A stretch of 64,000 nucleotides of DNA from Channa striata (Eukaryota; Chordata; Actinopteri; Anabantiformes; Channidae). The stretch lies in contig CM065168.1 in the NCBI GenBank assembly GCA_033026295.1, positions 26,586,306 to 26,650,305 on the forward strand, in the 5' to 3' direction. The notes beneath the pieces are model-generated. The model was not told the DNA's origin. It ran no database searches and was given only the letters and a program-made list of their open reading frames with translations. Numbering within the stretch: the first letter of the stretch is position 1; each line of letters starts with the position of its first letter. Of the stretch, positions 11,266-23,094 are shown one piece after another. A program made the position numbers and the translations under genes.

Positions 11266-13780
11266 CCAGCTACTAAACTGACCTGCCTGTAGTTCTGACC
11301 TTTCACCTGTTAAAAACGTTTGGCACTTCAAGAGTTGGAAGTTACAAGAAAGTGCACCCGGAATCAAATAATCTTTGTAAAACCAACAAATGCTTCATTA
11401 TATAATGAACTTTTCAAAAGTTTGCAAATTTGTGTAAAGTTAAAAATTGTGTTTTATTATGTTTTATTTTGTCAATAGCTCAGTAATTAGGTCATATTGG
11501 TAATCTGCCAAATCCAATAAGGCCATTTGATTTCCTCTAAAAGAGACTGATTATTGACTTAACATGCCATGCTCTTAGAGGAAGGCCATGAACTAGGATT
11601 GAATGTATGATTCCATCATTTTTAGTTGGCAGGCCCAAATGTACAGTGGGCACAATCAGGGTCACTTTGATCTCTGCTTTTCAGCTAAGGCACCTCATGA
11701 ACCATTTTCCAGACATAAGGGACAATGCAATATCTGTTGGACAGGTTAGAAATATAAGTAAAGTAATATAAGTAAGTGTTCTATATTGACTGGTGTAAAG
11801 AAAAAGGTTGTCTTGTGTTGTCTTCAGTCATGGACTTTCAGAAATCTATTACTTGTAGGTTCTTAGGAACAGCATGTTCACTGAGAGGCTGAATAGAGAA
11901 CAAGGACCTAAAACTGACTACATGTATGTAGTTGCTATGTTAAAAAGTGGTTCCTGTAGTTTATAATAAATAGTTGGCAGCAGAGAGAAAAATGAACACA
12001 TCTCTTAGTGCTATATAACCATAGATTTTAAAACTTGAGGTCAGGGGCCTGCATATTCATATTGGGAAACTAGCCAACTACTTAGAGCAGCACTACTGCA
12101 AGGGCAGCCAATGTTGGGCCAGCTATTCAAAAACTACATGAATTGCTGCAAAATGTGTGGTCAGGCTGCAGTTGCAGCTGCCTCTCTCCTCAGTGTCTCA
12201 CATAAACTGACCACACCATATTGATTTTCAATTTTTTTTTCTTATTCTGGTTAAAACTGGTGAAATTTTATTTCATTAAATACCTCTCTCAATAGCACAC
12301 ACAATGAGTTGTCTGTGACCAGCTGCTGTAATAAATGAACCCCCTGCAATCAGCTTAAGGTAAAATACAGCTGGATTGTGAGGTTAGCATGTTGTATATG
12401 GACTATAATATGGAGTGCTAGGGTATGTGGATAACATCTTTAAATGCCAACATTTTGCTCCTCAATCCAGACGAGCATTAAAAGATATTGTATATTCCCA
12501 GAGTCAAAATGGCTCACTCTCAGAATGTGACAGTCTGGACCACAGGTTAAAAATATAACAAAACACATCTAACCATCTGATTCTTTAAATTTTTTCTCAT
12601 ATTTCCATGATGCAATCTGAAGAAATAAGAGTGGGTCACAAAGAGATAGCTGTGATGAAGAGAGCTATTCTGAATCAGGATCAATTGGAAGCAAGAAGCT
12701 GTTGGAAAAAAAGATGCGCTACACTGGCTAAAGTGTAAATGCAATTAATATTAGATATAAGATTTGATATTATTTGGAAATTGTAAGTCATGGTTGTAAG
12801 ATAAATGCCTGCTGCCTGTAGGGAGTGAAGGGTTGCCATTCTAGTCTCACAGAAGCCGTACTGTAGAACATTTAAAGGGGGCCTGATTTGATGAATCACA
12901 TTTCTTTGATATCATGTGGATAGCTGTGTGTGTGAGTGTGTGTTCTTGTACTGGGGAACAAATGGCAGTGGGATGTACTATGGGAGTCAAATCCACCTAC
13001 CTACCTCACAATGTGCAGGACTTAGAAGACACATGTTATGTAAAATCAAATTTCTTTGCCTTACGTATATAGGTGGTGTCTGAAGACACACAAGTGCATT
13101 TTCTCAATTTTTCCTTTTTATAAAATGAGCCCCAGAATGGTCCCAGCGAGAAACCATTCTCATATAGATATCATTATGAAAGAAATTTACATTTTCCTTC
13201 CTCCGTCTCCCCTCTACACTGTCCACCAAAAGTTCCGGTGGAGCCATTGTTACTTCCTGGCTTTACAGACTGGCAGAGGACCTAAGGAGAGATCGTCCCC
13301 GTTAGAATCAACATAGAAAATCTCTTTTTACTCTCCAGTTCTTGGGATTTAAAGCACACAGTGAGTTTCTGGTACAGTTTTTTTGGAAAAGTTATGACAG
13401 TAGCACAAGTGTGTGTGTGTGCTATTCCAAAACGTACTGAGGACCAGTGCTGCTGGATTTACCAACCACCAAACTGAAGCTCAAAGATGGCCTGATTTTG
13501 TCAGTGATCTGCTTCAAATTTGTAAGGCGTGAGTGTTGCTGTTTTGATGTTTAGCTGCCCTGTCATGCTACTCGGCTACGTGACTACCATTAGATTCTAT
13601 TGTTCTCCAGAGAAGGAGAAATGTCCAGGCTGGTGATACAGTGGAATGGTCAGAATGTCCTGCAGTGTGAAACATTTACGACCTGTTTGATTCAAGCAAT
13701 GGATCGGATGCTGGTCAAGTAGGATGTTTCTCCAGCAAGTAAACGTCTGCACTTATATGGCACTTTTCGACCTATCAAAA
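11266..13780. other. Non-coding stretch between the LINE and the Tc1-like relic
   Basis: AT-rich sequence with short GT runs near 12932-12950 and 13412-13421. No coding similarity or named repeat was recognised. Confidence 0.7.
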
Positions 13781-14099
13781 GCTGCCTTGCAAAAGTATTC
13801 AGTATCCACATTTTTTCACGTTGCAACTAAAAATGTAAAGGTAATTTATTGGGATTTTTTTTATAGACTCACACAAAGTGGCACATAAAATGTAAACTGA
13901 AAGGAAAACATAAATGTTTTCAACATTTTTTACAAATATCAGAAAAGTTTGGTGTGCATTTGTATTCAGGCCCCTTATACCCCTAACTGAAATCCAGTGG
14001 AACCAGTTTGCCAGGTCAGGGATAAAGTAGAGAAGTTTAAAGCAGGGTTAGGTTTTAAAAAAATTCCCCAAGCTTTGAACATGTCATGAAGCAATTCAG

Positions 14100-14870
14100 C
14101 AATCTATCATCCGAAAATGGAAAGAGTAAGGCAAAACTGCAAATCTACCAGGACATGGTCGTCCTCCTAAACTGAAAGGCCAGGCAAGGAGAGCATTAAT
14201 CAGAGAAGCAGCCATGCTAACGTCACTATCGTGTATGTGTGTACCAAATTACTCTGTAAGTCGCTTTGGATAAAGAGTCTCCAAAACAACTAAATGTAAA
14301 TGTGGACAAGCTGTAGAGATCCACAGCTCAGGTGGGACAATCTGTCCACAGGACTCCTTATAGTCATAGCGTCCACAAAACTGGCCCTTATGGCAAGAAG
14401 GCCAAAAGAAAGTCATTGTTCAAGAGCCATAAGAAGTCCCATTTGCAGTTTGTGACAACCCATGTGGGGGACAAAGCAAACATGGGGAAGAAGGCGCTTT
14501 GGTCAGATGAGAGCAAATCTGAACTTTTTGGCCTAAATGCAAAATTCTATGTGTGGTTGAAAGATGAATGGAGCCAAATACAGGGCAACCTTAGAAGGAA
14601 ACCTGTTAAAGTCTGCAAAAGACTTGAGACTGGGGCGAAGATTCACCTTCTAGCTGGACAATGACCCTACGCATACAGCAGCAGCTTCAATAGAATGGCT
14701 TAGATCAAAGCATATTCATGTGTTAGAATGACCCAGTAAAAGTCTAGACCTAAATCCAATTGAGAATCTGTGGCAAGACTTGAATATTGCTGCTCACATA
14801 CACTCTGTATCCAATTTAACTGAGCTTGAACTATTTTGCAATTTCATTCTCTAGATGTGCAAAGCTGGTA
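14100..14870 (+). pseudogene. Tc1-type transposase remnant
   Basis: Fragments in order are an N-terminal piece (SGKMERVRQNCKSTRTW-like, 14100-14215), then an open frame at 14332-14664 with HKKSHLQFV, KALWSDESKSELFGLNAK and YVWLKDEW, the catalytic-core neighbourhood. After a frame change comes NDPTHTAAASIEWL with a stop, then SLDLNPIENLWQDL, which holds the C-terminal catalytic Glu region of DD34E enzymes. Several stops and shifts plus a nested insertion at 14236-14302 abolish function. Confidence 0.85.
14236..14302 (+). repeat. L2-type 3' tail nested inside the Tc1-like element
   Basis: TGTAAGTCGCTTTGGATAAA, GAGTCTCC and CTAAATGTAAATGT match the end of the L2 copies at 469-510 and 34980-35030. 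Only the tail is present, replacing part of the transposase sequence. Either a strongly 5'-truncated LINE or a SINE borrowing the same tail could leave this footprint. Confidence 0.7.
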
Positions 14871-15153
14871 GATACATACCCCAAAATCTATGCAGATGTA
14901 TTGGCAGTGAAAATTTTTCCATCTCCAATGGTTTCAGGGTATTTATTTTCAACACATGTCACACTTTTTAGATTAGTATTTATAAAAAAATGTTAAAATC
15001 ATTTGTCAATTTCTTTTCACTTCACAATTGTGTGCCACTATGTATTGATCTATCTGTCACATAAAATCCCAATAAAATACATTTACATTTGTGGTTGCAA
15101 CATGACCAAATGTGGAAAACTTTAAGGGGTATAAATATTTTTGCAAGGCACTG

Positions 15154-18100
15154 TGTTATGATATGAGACAATGGTGACATTAAATTGGCCAGAATCTCCA
15201 ACCTTACTGCTTGGGCTATACGTGTTAGTCAGCTGTGATGAGAAGCTCTTACTGAATGTTGGCACTGAGCCTCAGGTCACTTTGTGCAGCTCCAATTTCC
15301 CTAAAGTTTAATCAAACATGATGGCTGTTAATGTTGACAAAAAGAGAGAAATATATTTGTTTTTTTTCATATTCTACAATGCAATGTGAACAAGAAAATG
15401 AAAATAAATACCCTGAAACCATGGGAGCTGGAAGATGCAGAGGTGATGGTGTCTGTTCTCCAGCGAAATTGCGTAACGTAATGTTATCACAGTCTGTCTG
15501 ACGCCATCCACAACCCTGCAAATCTAGTGGTTTAACCACAACATGTAAAATACACAGCAATATTAAAACAAGCTCATTCCTCAATGCTGCTATGGAGGAA
15601 ATCGGACTGTGGAGCTTCTCATGCTGCAGACAGTTGACCGGCTTGTTAGACGGCAGCTGGTCAGTCTGCAGTTAAACCTGTCGGGCTTTTCGTAATGCTG
15701 AGGTGACTTTGTGTTCGATTGCTTACAATAAGGTTTAAACACAGAACCAAACTTTAACATTAGTTCCCTAACAGCAGTGGCCACAGGCTACAGCAAGTTA
15801 AACACAATACACAAACCACCTTTTGCTTTTGTCATAAGAAGAAACAAGTGAGGTTAAGACATGTTACATTTCTCAGACCTGCTTTTCCATTTCAGGCCTA
15901 TTTTAAGTGATTTGGACATCTGGGTTCCTGTGTCATGGTTCAGACTTCCCAGAGGCTAAGAAGTAGGGACGTGGAGTATAATATGCGAGCTTTAAAAGAC
16001 ATAGGTGCTGACATTTTGGTGCAATACACCAGAGGACAACTTCAGAGGCTGATGGTTCAGAGCTGTTTTGGTGGCAGAGAGGACCTACACAATATTCAGC
16101 CAGTGGATTTAATGTAGTGAATAATATAGGTAGTTTTTTTAAGAAGTACTCACCTAAATGAAATGATCAAAGTTGGTAGTTTTTGCTTTTTAAAATGTCT
16201 GTTGGATTTTTAAAGAGCTAATCACTGCCCTTAAATATGATTTAGAAGTGTATTTAGAAGTTTATGCACTGGCTAATTGCGCAATTTTGCCACTGTCCTC
16301 CAACAGCAGTTTTAGAAGCTATTTACATCAAATATGCATAATTCATGATCCACCTACTTCGATTCGCTGGATTTGTGGCTCTAGAGTTCAACTTCAGACA
16401 GTCAGAATACTGCCTGATGAATAATATAGGTCCTCTTACACAACATCTTTATATTCTTAATTAGCTTAACCATCATCTCAATCTGTGCTAAAGCTCTTTC
16501 CTTGTTTTCTGCAATACCAACCCTTTAACAAGGCCGTAGACAGAAAATAAGTTGTTGATATGGTTCTGGCTTCATTAAATGCTTGGAAGATTATTAAGAG
16601 CGATACATGGTGTGCTAACATATTTAAACAGTTTTTAAACTAAGAGGTAATTGGATGCATTTGTTTGGCAAACACCTATTTATTCGCTGTTCTCGAAGAA
16701 AGAGCTGCATTCAAAGAAGAAAGGAAAACCGACCGCCACTAGTGTACCTTCTTCTAGTATAAGCAAATGATAACTCTGTTCACATCTAGCCAAGACACAC
16801 ACAGTACCTGCTCCACAAGCATGTGCTCTTAAAACGGGAGGAATATGTTCATATAATCAGTGTGCCGCTAAATCTGATCAGGGCCTTAGGGAGCGAGAGC
16901 TGCGTCAAGTGCAAAGGTGGAAGCTGCTGCAAACAGCCAAGCTGCAAACTGCAGCACAGTTATAAAATCTAACACATGTTGTGGTGGTAATTGATTTAAC
17001 TTTGGCACATTCTTGTGCTTTTGCTACAGGTTTTGCTGCAATATTAAAGGTCACTTCATTTTTCCAGAATGCTGCCTTGTCTCTCCAGCTTCTTGTGTCC
17101 ACCTGTTTCCCATCCTCCACCTACCCTCCAGCCCACCTCAGTCGTTCCTGTGTATTTTTCTGACAGTATTTTATGCTTCCAGATTTGTAATGCATCTGTA
17201 ATTATTTACATATGTGTTACATGTGCAGGGTGGACAAGTGAAGTGCTGCAGTTTAGTACTTGGAAGGAAGGATGATTAAAATCAGTTGTGTAATTGGTCT
17301 GTTATTGGAATCAAGTGTTTTAGTGCTCTGGTTGGAAGTGCATTAATTGCACTGCAGGCTCTATTAGGTCATTATGGATGTAGGCCGTGTAAAGGTGTAA
17401 AAGGCCTGTGTGTTAAGCGCTGGATACAAATGATCTCAACAAGGTACCGACCACTTTGTTATGCTTAGTTTGCTATGTTGTTATGAGCACACCAATGAGC
17501 AGATGAGGCAAAAATATTGCCTGTTTAAGCAATCAGTCAGACAGCTTGTCTCCACGTTGAGAGGTCAGCTAAGACACAGGGATACAGGATGCTGCCTGTG
17601 TCAGCAAAACACAAACATTGCTCCCAATGCACTATTTTAAAACACTCTCAATGCTTCCATGTAGTCGGGTTCTTCGTGGTCTTGCATAATGTGCTGAATG
17701 AATCAGTAAAAGAAAAAAAGGAAATGGCAGAGAATATACGATCTTGGTATCTTTTTTACAGTATGGTAAAAAAGATTTTATGATGATTAAAAGCATTTGC
17801 TCTAATACTGTGAAATGCATCTCGCAGACACAGTGTTTATGGACGGGTTCACTTGTTTTTTTCCCTACCGTGTCCTAAAACAACAGTCGGGTGCCCATAA
17901 TGAAAAGAATCTGGATGAAATTCACTTCACTTAATAAACTCAGACAAGGTTAAGCCTCATTTTAGATTTATATACACATATGCAGTGGCTGCAGATTTTG
18001 GCCCAAAGGCTTCTTCTAAGAGGCTTGAAGAAGAGGTATTTCAACAGCCTGTATGATCAGGATGAATGATTACGGCAAGTTAGACCTGTGTCACAATGTT

Positions 18101-20999
18101 TTAAGATTATGTGAATTTGCACATCGTGATGCACATGCAAACACTTGTTAACAGTACAACAATTGGCCCAAGGCAATGAGCATAGTAAACAACATATTTG
18201 CTAAGAAGCATCATGTTAGCATTTAACTCGAAGCATATCAAGGAAGAACAGGAACTAAATTTTGACATCTAATATGACCTTGAAAAAACTCAAACATTTC
18301 AAGCACTATTATCTATTGTATTATATTGAAGTTCTGATACTGAAAGAAGTTGTACTAAGAAAATAAAATCCAGCTGTCAAAAAAATCCTAGCTTCAATAA
18401 GTAATGTAACCCATTTGGTCATTTTTAAGCATACATTACTCTTCAGTCTTACAGAGCTGCTGCTATGACTAACATTTAGAGAATGTCATTAGTTGCTAGA
18501 ATCGGTTTTCAGACCTAAATGGTATGAGTAAATCACCACTGTAAATTTGGGGCACTTACCTTAGCCACTGTTTTGAACAGATAGAAAAGTCTGCATGCCA
18601 TTTCTGATATTAGAGGTGTTGAAGAATGCTTGAGTTGTATGACTGCGATTTTAAATATTAGCATGCTTTCCCCTGTTATAAGACATCCTCGAATAGCTGA
18701 TTGGCTACTTGTGATGATTTCCGCCTTTATGTGGGAAATGCATTTTCCTTTAGGTGGTGTCCTGTTCATAAAGACACTCATCTAAACGATAAAATTTCAC
18801 AGGGAACTTGTTGACTGTTCATTCTTTGTTTCAGTTCACAGTGACTCTTCAGGTTGATCAAAGCTGAAGAATTCTTCACTGATGAATCTCCACCAGCTCC
18901 AGAGGTGCTCTGTGTGGGTAAACTATGCTTAGAATTCCCTGTAGCACAAATTTGGCCACAAGGTTTATTCAACTTGATAATGCAGAGGAGGAAGTGAAAA
19001 GTCTTTACAAAATGGATGGACATGGACATAGACATGCAGAAAAAAATCTGTGCATCACTTTGGTACTTATAATCTTCACAGAATGTCAGGCAAGTTTCTG
19101 AATGTGAAGGAACATTGTTTCTTCTTTGATTTCTTACTGTTCTTACTGATTTCTTTTCTGGATGCTAAATGTGAGACATTATCATTTCCTTCATTTGGTT
19201 GCTCTTTTCTTTTCTCTCTCCACTTTCCACAACCGGTCAAGGCTGGACCTGCTGGAGGTTTCTTCCGTTAAAGGGAGTTTTTCCTCTCCATTGTTGGCTA
19301 TAGCTGCTCAAGGAGGAATAGTTGGGTTTCTCTAAATGTCTGTATAGTCTTGACTTTATTATGTAAAGTGCCTTGAGATTACTTTGTTGTGAATTGGCAC
19401 TATTTAAATAAAGTTGAATTGAATTGAATTAAATCATCTTTGGACAATCTGTCACTTTATTTTAGTTATTTCAATGGGTTCAAATATGATGGATGCAAAT
19501 TATGGACAAATTTACTAAATTTCTTGCTTGTAGAACACCAGAATGCAACTGTCCCGATTGTTTCAGGCTGTATCTTTGTTTCACATCTTCTAATCAGTAC
19601 CCCTGCTTCAGTGTTAACTTTGGCATTGGTTCTACAAGTGTCTGTAGGACTAAATGAGGAATGGGACACCATTTGGTGTTTTGATAATGGTGGTGGGGAG
19701 CTTTAAAGAGAGGTTTGTTCCATCATTTTTGCTTCTCACTCTTCTTGTATATTAACTCATCTCCCCTATGTGCTTGTAGAAAAACATACATGTATGTGTT
19801 TTTATGGTAAACCTGCTAGGATATCACCCTTGGAAAATAAGTTCTGAGGTTACTACCGGATTATAAAAATAGCTATGGAAAGGTATGTCTCACTTACCAA
19901 TCCTCTGCTTGGTTTAGTTTAAGTATTTGACTGAAAGACAATGAGACAATAAAAAAGACCACACAACAAAGGGAGTTAAGAAGTATATAACCAAGTGTAT
20001 TCCCTCTGTTAATGTACACATATTTAGATTCATCTCACTGGAACACTTTACAATAACATTTAGAAAGAACAGGAAGATACTGGGAGGAGTATGTTTGCAA
20101 TGGAGAGAGAAACCAGACAAACATGGCAGGAGAGCCAAGTGATGGAGCCTGTCAAATCAAATGGCTGCCATCTTGTCTCTAGCCTTATAGACAGAAATAG
20201 ATTTAAAACAAATAATAACGAATGATAGAGCCTGCTTTCTCCACAGGGTATGGGGACATACAATCTGCCATACAGAGAAAAATTAACAGATGCAAGACAA
20301 AAAATAGATTGGGGATGACAGATGGAGCATGGAATAAAAGGAGAGAAACTTTCTCTCCTCTGGAAAAGGAGAATGTGTGGTTTTATCTTACTAACCCAAA
20401 TCACATTTGCTCAATTACCAAAAGAAAATACATAGAAATTTTCGTTTCCCATAATCAGACATTTTTTTCTCCAAACAGGAATGATAGCAGGGAAAACACA
20501 TTTCTCTTAGTAATGGGATGAGAGTCAAATATTTAGACATTTCACAAACTTTTTTCAGGATTTTCTTTTCATGGTACAGTTTTCTTTTTTAATAGAGTTG
20601 AGAAAATTGGAATACTAGAGTTCTGTTGTACATCTTCCAGGGAGCCGCTGTTCGCCTTTTTATGTGTGTGCTCTTCCCACAGAGTTTGCTTTGCCCTTTA
20701 GCTGCCTTTAGTCCGGTTAGGCTAGAGAGGGGCAAAAGGCAGTTGCTTTCTCACCTGCAAGGCATTTCTCTCCACAGTGGAACTCCAGCAAGAATTAATT
20801 CAGAATTTCCCTAAATGTCTCTCATTTCTCCAGAGAAAAGAATAAAAAAGAAACAAAAACAAAGGAAAGAACAAACCAAAGTGACTGAGTCTTGCAGCAA
20901 GGCATTGCATCAGCCATACAGTTCATGAGAGGAGCAGGGGTCCGACGGACGAGGGATTTGGTGGTGAAACTGTTCTGACGTCAAAGGTCCTTAAGTCTA
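15154..20999. other. Non-coding stretch: distal 3' UTR or intergenic
   Basis: Apart from the repeat at 19223-19425 I recognise no gene, exon or transposon. Short open frames (for example 15935-16117 plus, 60 codons) have no domain and no splice context. Minus-strand AATAAA is present at 18963-18968 and 19456-19461, which could terminate nrxn2 transcripts, but there is no supporting signal. Confidence 0.65.
19223..19434 (+). repeat. TTGAATT-tailed fish repeat, copy with intact 3' tail
   Basis: CTGCTGGAGGTTTCTTCCG, AAAGGGAGTTTTTCCTCTCC, GACTTTATTATGTAAAGTGC, CTTGAGATTACTTTG and TGAATTGGCACTATTTAAAT precede tandem TTGAA/GAATT units at 19409-19434. The tandem pentamer tail suggests a retroelement 3' end. 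It is in opposite orientation to 5105-5435 and the same orientation as 845-945. Confidence 0.8.
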
Positions 21000-22201
21000 T
21001 CTGCGCTGTTCATTATCAGCAAACTCCCACTTCTCCACTCGCTCATGATTCAGGTCCATTGGTTTCCGCAACGTCTATACATATATTTATATTTATATAG
21101 AACAGAGTTCTTCTTGTTTGCTGGAGGTTTTTTCTGTTTTCGGTGTTTAGTAAGTGTAAGGACGTGACACAGTTTCTTTGCTGGCCACTATGGGGGCCTC
21201 AGAGCCCCAGATACACATGACACAGATCTGCTGGAACAAAGGATGACCGAAGGGTTTTGGCCTCAATAAGTTTTTGGCGGCTAAACGTACAAGTTAGCAT
21301 CCATTAGGTTGGAGTGGTGGTATCTCACATAGTTGCTACGTTTAACATCGTTATGATCTTCAATCATCATCATATTTTTTTGTTTTTTAAACTCCACAGA
21401 AAGAAAAAGTTTGTATCTCTTCGTAAATGAATACTACATGCTTGAAACACGCCAGAGTTTACGTTGCATCAGCTGCTGCGCACCGTAGACAACGAGAGAA
21501 ACAGATTATACGAGCAAATGAGAGAGAGAGAGAGAGAGGGAGAGAGAGAGATCTGACGAGTGGCGAGGGATCAGAAATGTTGAACACTTACAGAGGTGAG
21601 AGAGCTGTATTTGAGTTGTATTTGAGCTGTGTTTCTGTAAGCTGGCAGTATATTGATTTCACAGAGGGATGTCAGGTTGCTAATTCAAGCCTAGTTTGAA
21701 AATTACGTTGATACTGTCTAAGGTGACAGTTACACCACAAGCTCACTTCAGAATGAAGTACAGACCCTGACACAAATACTGATGGTGGTGCTTTCCTACA
21801 GTACTCGGGATATTAAATAACCTGTCATATGCTTACCCATAAGTCACTGTTTTATCAGCATTATCAGCATTTGGTACATGGGTGTTGGCACAGTATGTGT
21901 TGAGATCTGAGGTGTAATAGCCTTTTCTTAAAATCCACACCATGGTCCACATTTAATAAGTAGTCAAATCAATCAAAGCAACGCCGAAAGGTGTGAACAG
22001 AACCATGATCACTTTACCAACTTACTTTGCTGGCGTGCTCGGATTAGACTGGAATTGGTAACATGTATGGCCACCTGACAATACTGAGTTTTACAATAAA
22101 TGACCCTCTAGATTAGACTGCCTTTTCCTTCCCCTTCTCTCCCTGTCTCTCCGTCTCTTTCTTTCTCCAAGTGTGTCTCTCAGTGTTACGGCAGCACTCC
22201 C
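21000..22201 (-). other. Start of nrxn2 3' UTR (distal end not determined)
   Basis: Sequence after the TGA has no further coding similarity. The transcript strand starts GA/AG-rich (GAGAAAGAAAGAGACGG-like, 22140-22170). An ATTAAA variant poly(A) signal lies at 21952-21957. The nearest canonical AATAAA I noticed on the minus strand is far away, at 19456-19461. Neurexin 3' UTRs can run to several kilobases, so the true end could be well beyond the lower bound given here, which is arbitrary. Confidence 0.5.
21520..21551. repeat. (AG)n microsatellite in the presumed nrxn2 3' UTR
   Basis: This is a GA dinucleotide run of about 32 bp with one interruption (AGAGGGAGAG). It is polypurine on plus and polypyrimidine on the presumed nrxn2 transcript. 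Confidence 0.9.
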
Positions 22202-23094
22202 TCAGACGTAGTACTCTTTGTCTTTGTTCTTCTTGTTCTTGGTGACTGTCTTTGTAGTGCTGGGCTGTTTCTCCTTCACCAGGGCTCCGTTGCTCTGTGT
22301 GGCCGAATTGCTGATGTAGTTGCGGCTCTGGTCCACCTGGTAGGAGCCCTCGTCGCGGTTGCGGTACTTGTACATAGCGTAGAGCAGGATGAGAATGCAC
22401 AGGGCTGCTGCTGCCACAATGCCCACAACCATTCCTGTGGTGCTGCTGGACTGCTGCACTTCTACGGCACCTGGTAGCCCTCTCTCTGGAGATGTAGGGT
22501 CTGGAGTAGGAACATGGGGGAAATTTGGGGGGTAAGTTATTCCTGGAACTCTGCGATGGCCTGGGTCTGACGAGGGGTGGGCTGGCGGCAGCAGCACCTG
22601 GTCTCGGGTGTTCATTTTTCCAGCAGGGATGTTGTTGCTGCTGCTACTGCTGCTGCTGCCGCCTGGCTTGATGCGTGGGCTGAGCTGGTCAGGGTTGGCT
22701 GTGGGGGTGGACGAGAGAGGGGGGCGGTGGGAATGGGGGAAGCGGGAGAAATGGCGGTCTCGGGGGTTCTGGCCGCCACCCTCAACGGCCGGGGGAGGAG
22801 GGAGAACAGTCCTGTCAGTGACCAAGGGGGAGTTTTTGTAATAGTCCTCGTCATCAGACTCAGTCATCTCCCCCGAACCGTACGCTGACACCTCAATGGT
22901 CTCTTCGCAGTCCTCCTGATCCAAGGGGCAGGGGGACCGGCCATTGGGCAAGGGGAGGGACTCTTTGGTTGTTTCGAGCAGGGTGAGAAAAGGACGATAG
23001 GTAGTGGGGGGCGGGGGTATTACTGGGTATCGGGTGGCGATGGATGGGGGGTCTAGCGAGTCCACTGTTATAATAGGCAACACTAATTCACCTC
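22202..23094 (-). CDS. nrxn2: nrxn2 terminal exon: long stalk, transmembrane helix, cytoplasmic tail, stop
   Basis: The last coding exon is 893 nt and ends at a TGA at 22202-22204. In order it encodes: the long-isoform stalk (GGELVLPIITVDSLDPP, then Pro/Ser-rich sequence including DCEETIEVSAYGSGEM, ESDDEDYY, PLVTDRT, a Ser run and PAGKM); GLPGAVEV with SSSTTG; a single transmembrane helix (MVVGIVAAAALCILILLYAM); and a tail with YKYRNRDEGSY, which in the family binds protein 4.1. The tail continues VDQSRNYISNS and ends NKDKEYYV, the PDZ ligand bound by CASK and related scaffolds. The acceptor is TTGTCCTAG|GAGGTGAA, so the preceding G gives GGA. The VDQSRN tail and the ELVLPIIT stalk identify neurexin-2. 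Two small differences from the family pattern as I recall it are one extra residue (NSATQSNG rather than NSAQSNG) and QQSSS where IRESSS is usual. Confidence 0.97.
22501..22520 (-). promoter_or_regulatory. Candidate SS5 internal 3' splice site in the terminal exon
   Basis: On the minus strand the exon contains a pyrimidine-rich run ending CATGTTCCTACTCCAG before ACCCTACATC. The AG occupies 22502-22501. Use of this site would start the exon at 22500 and remove exactly 594 nt (198 codons). The phase is identical to that of the upstream acceptor at 23095, so the product reads ECEPGN-DPTSPERG-LPGAVEV. Mammalian neurexin-2 short-stalk isoforms join at the equivalent ANPTGPGERG position as I recall, which is the SS5 choice. 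The sequence and phase are seen directly; actual use is inferred. Confidence 0.7.
22631..22664 (-). repeat. Coding trinucleotide repeat (poly-Ser tract in nrxn2 stalk)
   Basis: On the plus strand this reads as a TTG/CTG/CTA-type triplet run. On the coding strand it gives Gly-Gly, then about six Ser, then Asn-Asn, directly before the conserved PAGKM block. Being in-frame triplets, length changes would alter only the Ser/Asn run in the flexible extracellular stalk. It lies in the segment lost when the internal acceptor is used. Confidence 0.85.

Larger units (their letters stand above)
13781..15153 (+). mobile_element. Decayed Tc1-like DNA transposon with imperfect TIRs
   Basis: Left terminus GCTGCCTTGCAAAAGTATTC and right terminus TTTTTGCAAGGCACTG form inverted repeats of roughly 75-95 bp. 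The inner shared block is GTTGCAACTAAAAATGTAAA with TTTATTGGGATTTT against its reverse complement. The left arm lacks ~17 bp present in the right. The interior carries transposase remnants. The first base of the TIR is uncertain, so the edges are good to a few bases. It is immobile as it stands. Confidence 0.88.

Noticed and set aside
22577..22888. Plus-strand open frame opposite the nrxn2 terminal exon
   Set aside because: Antisense shadow of a GC-rich, Pro/Ser-coding exon; no similarity of its own.
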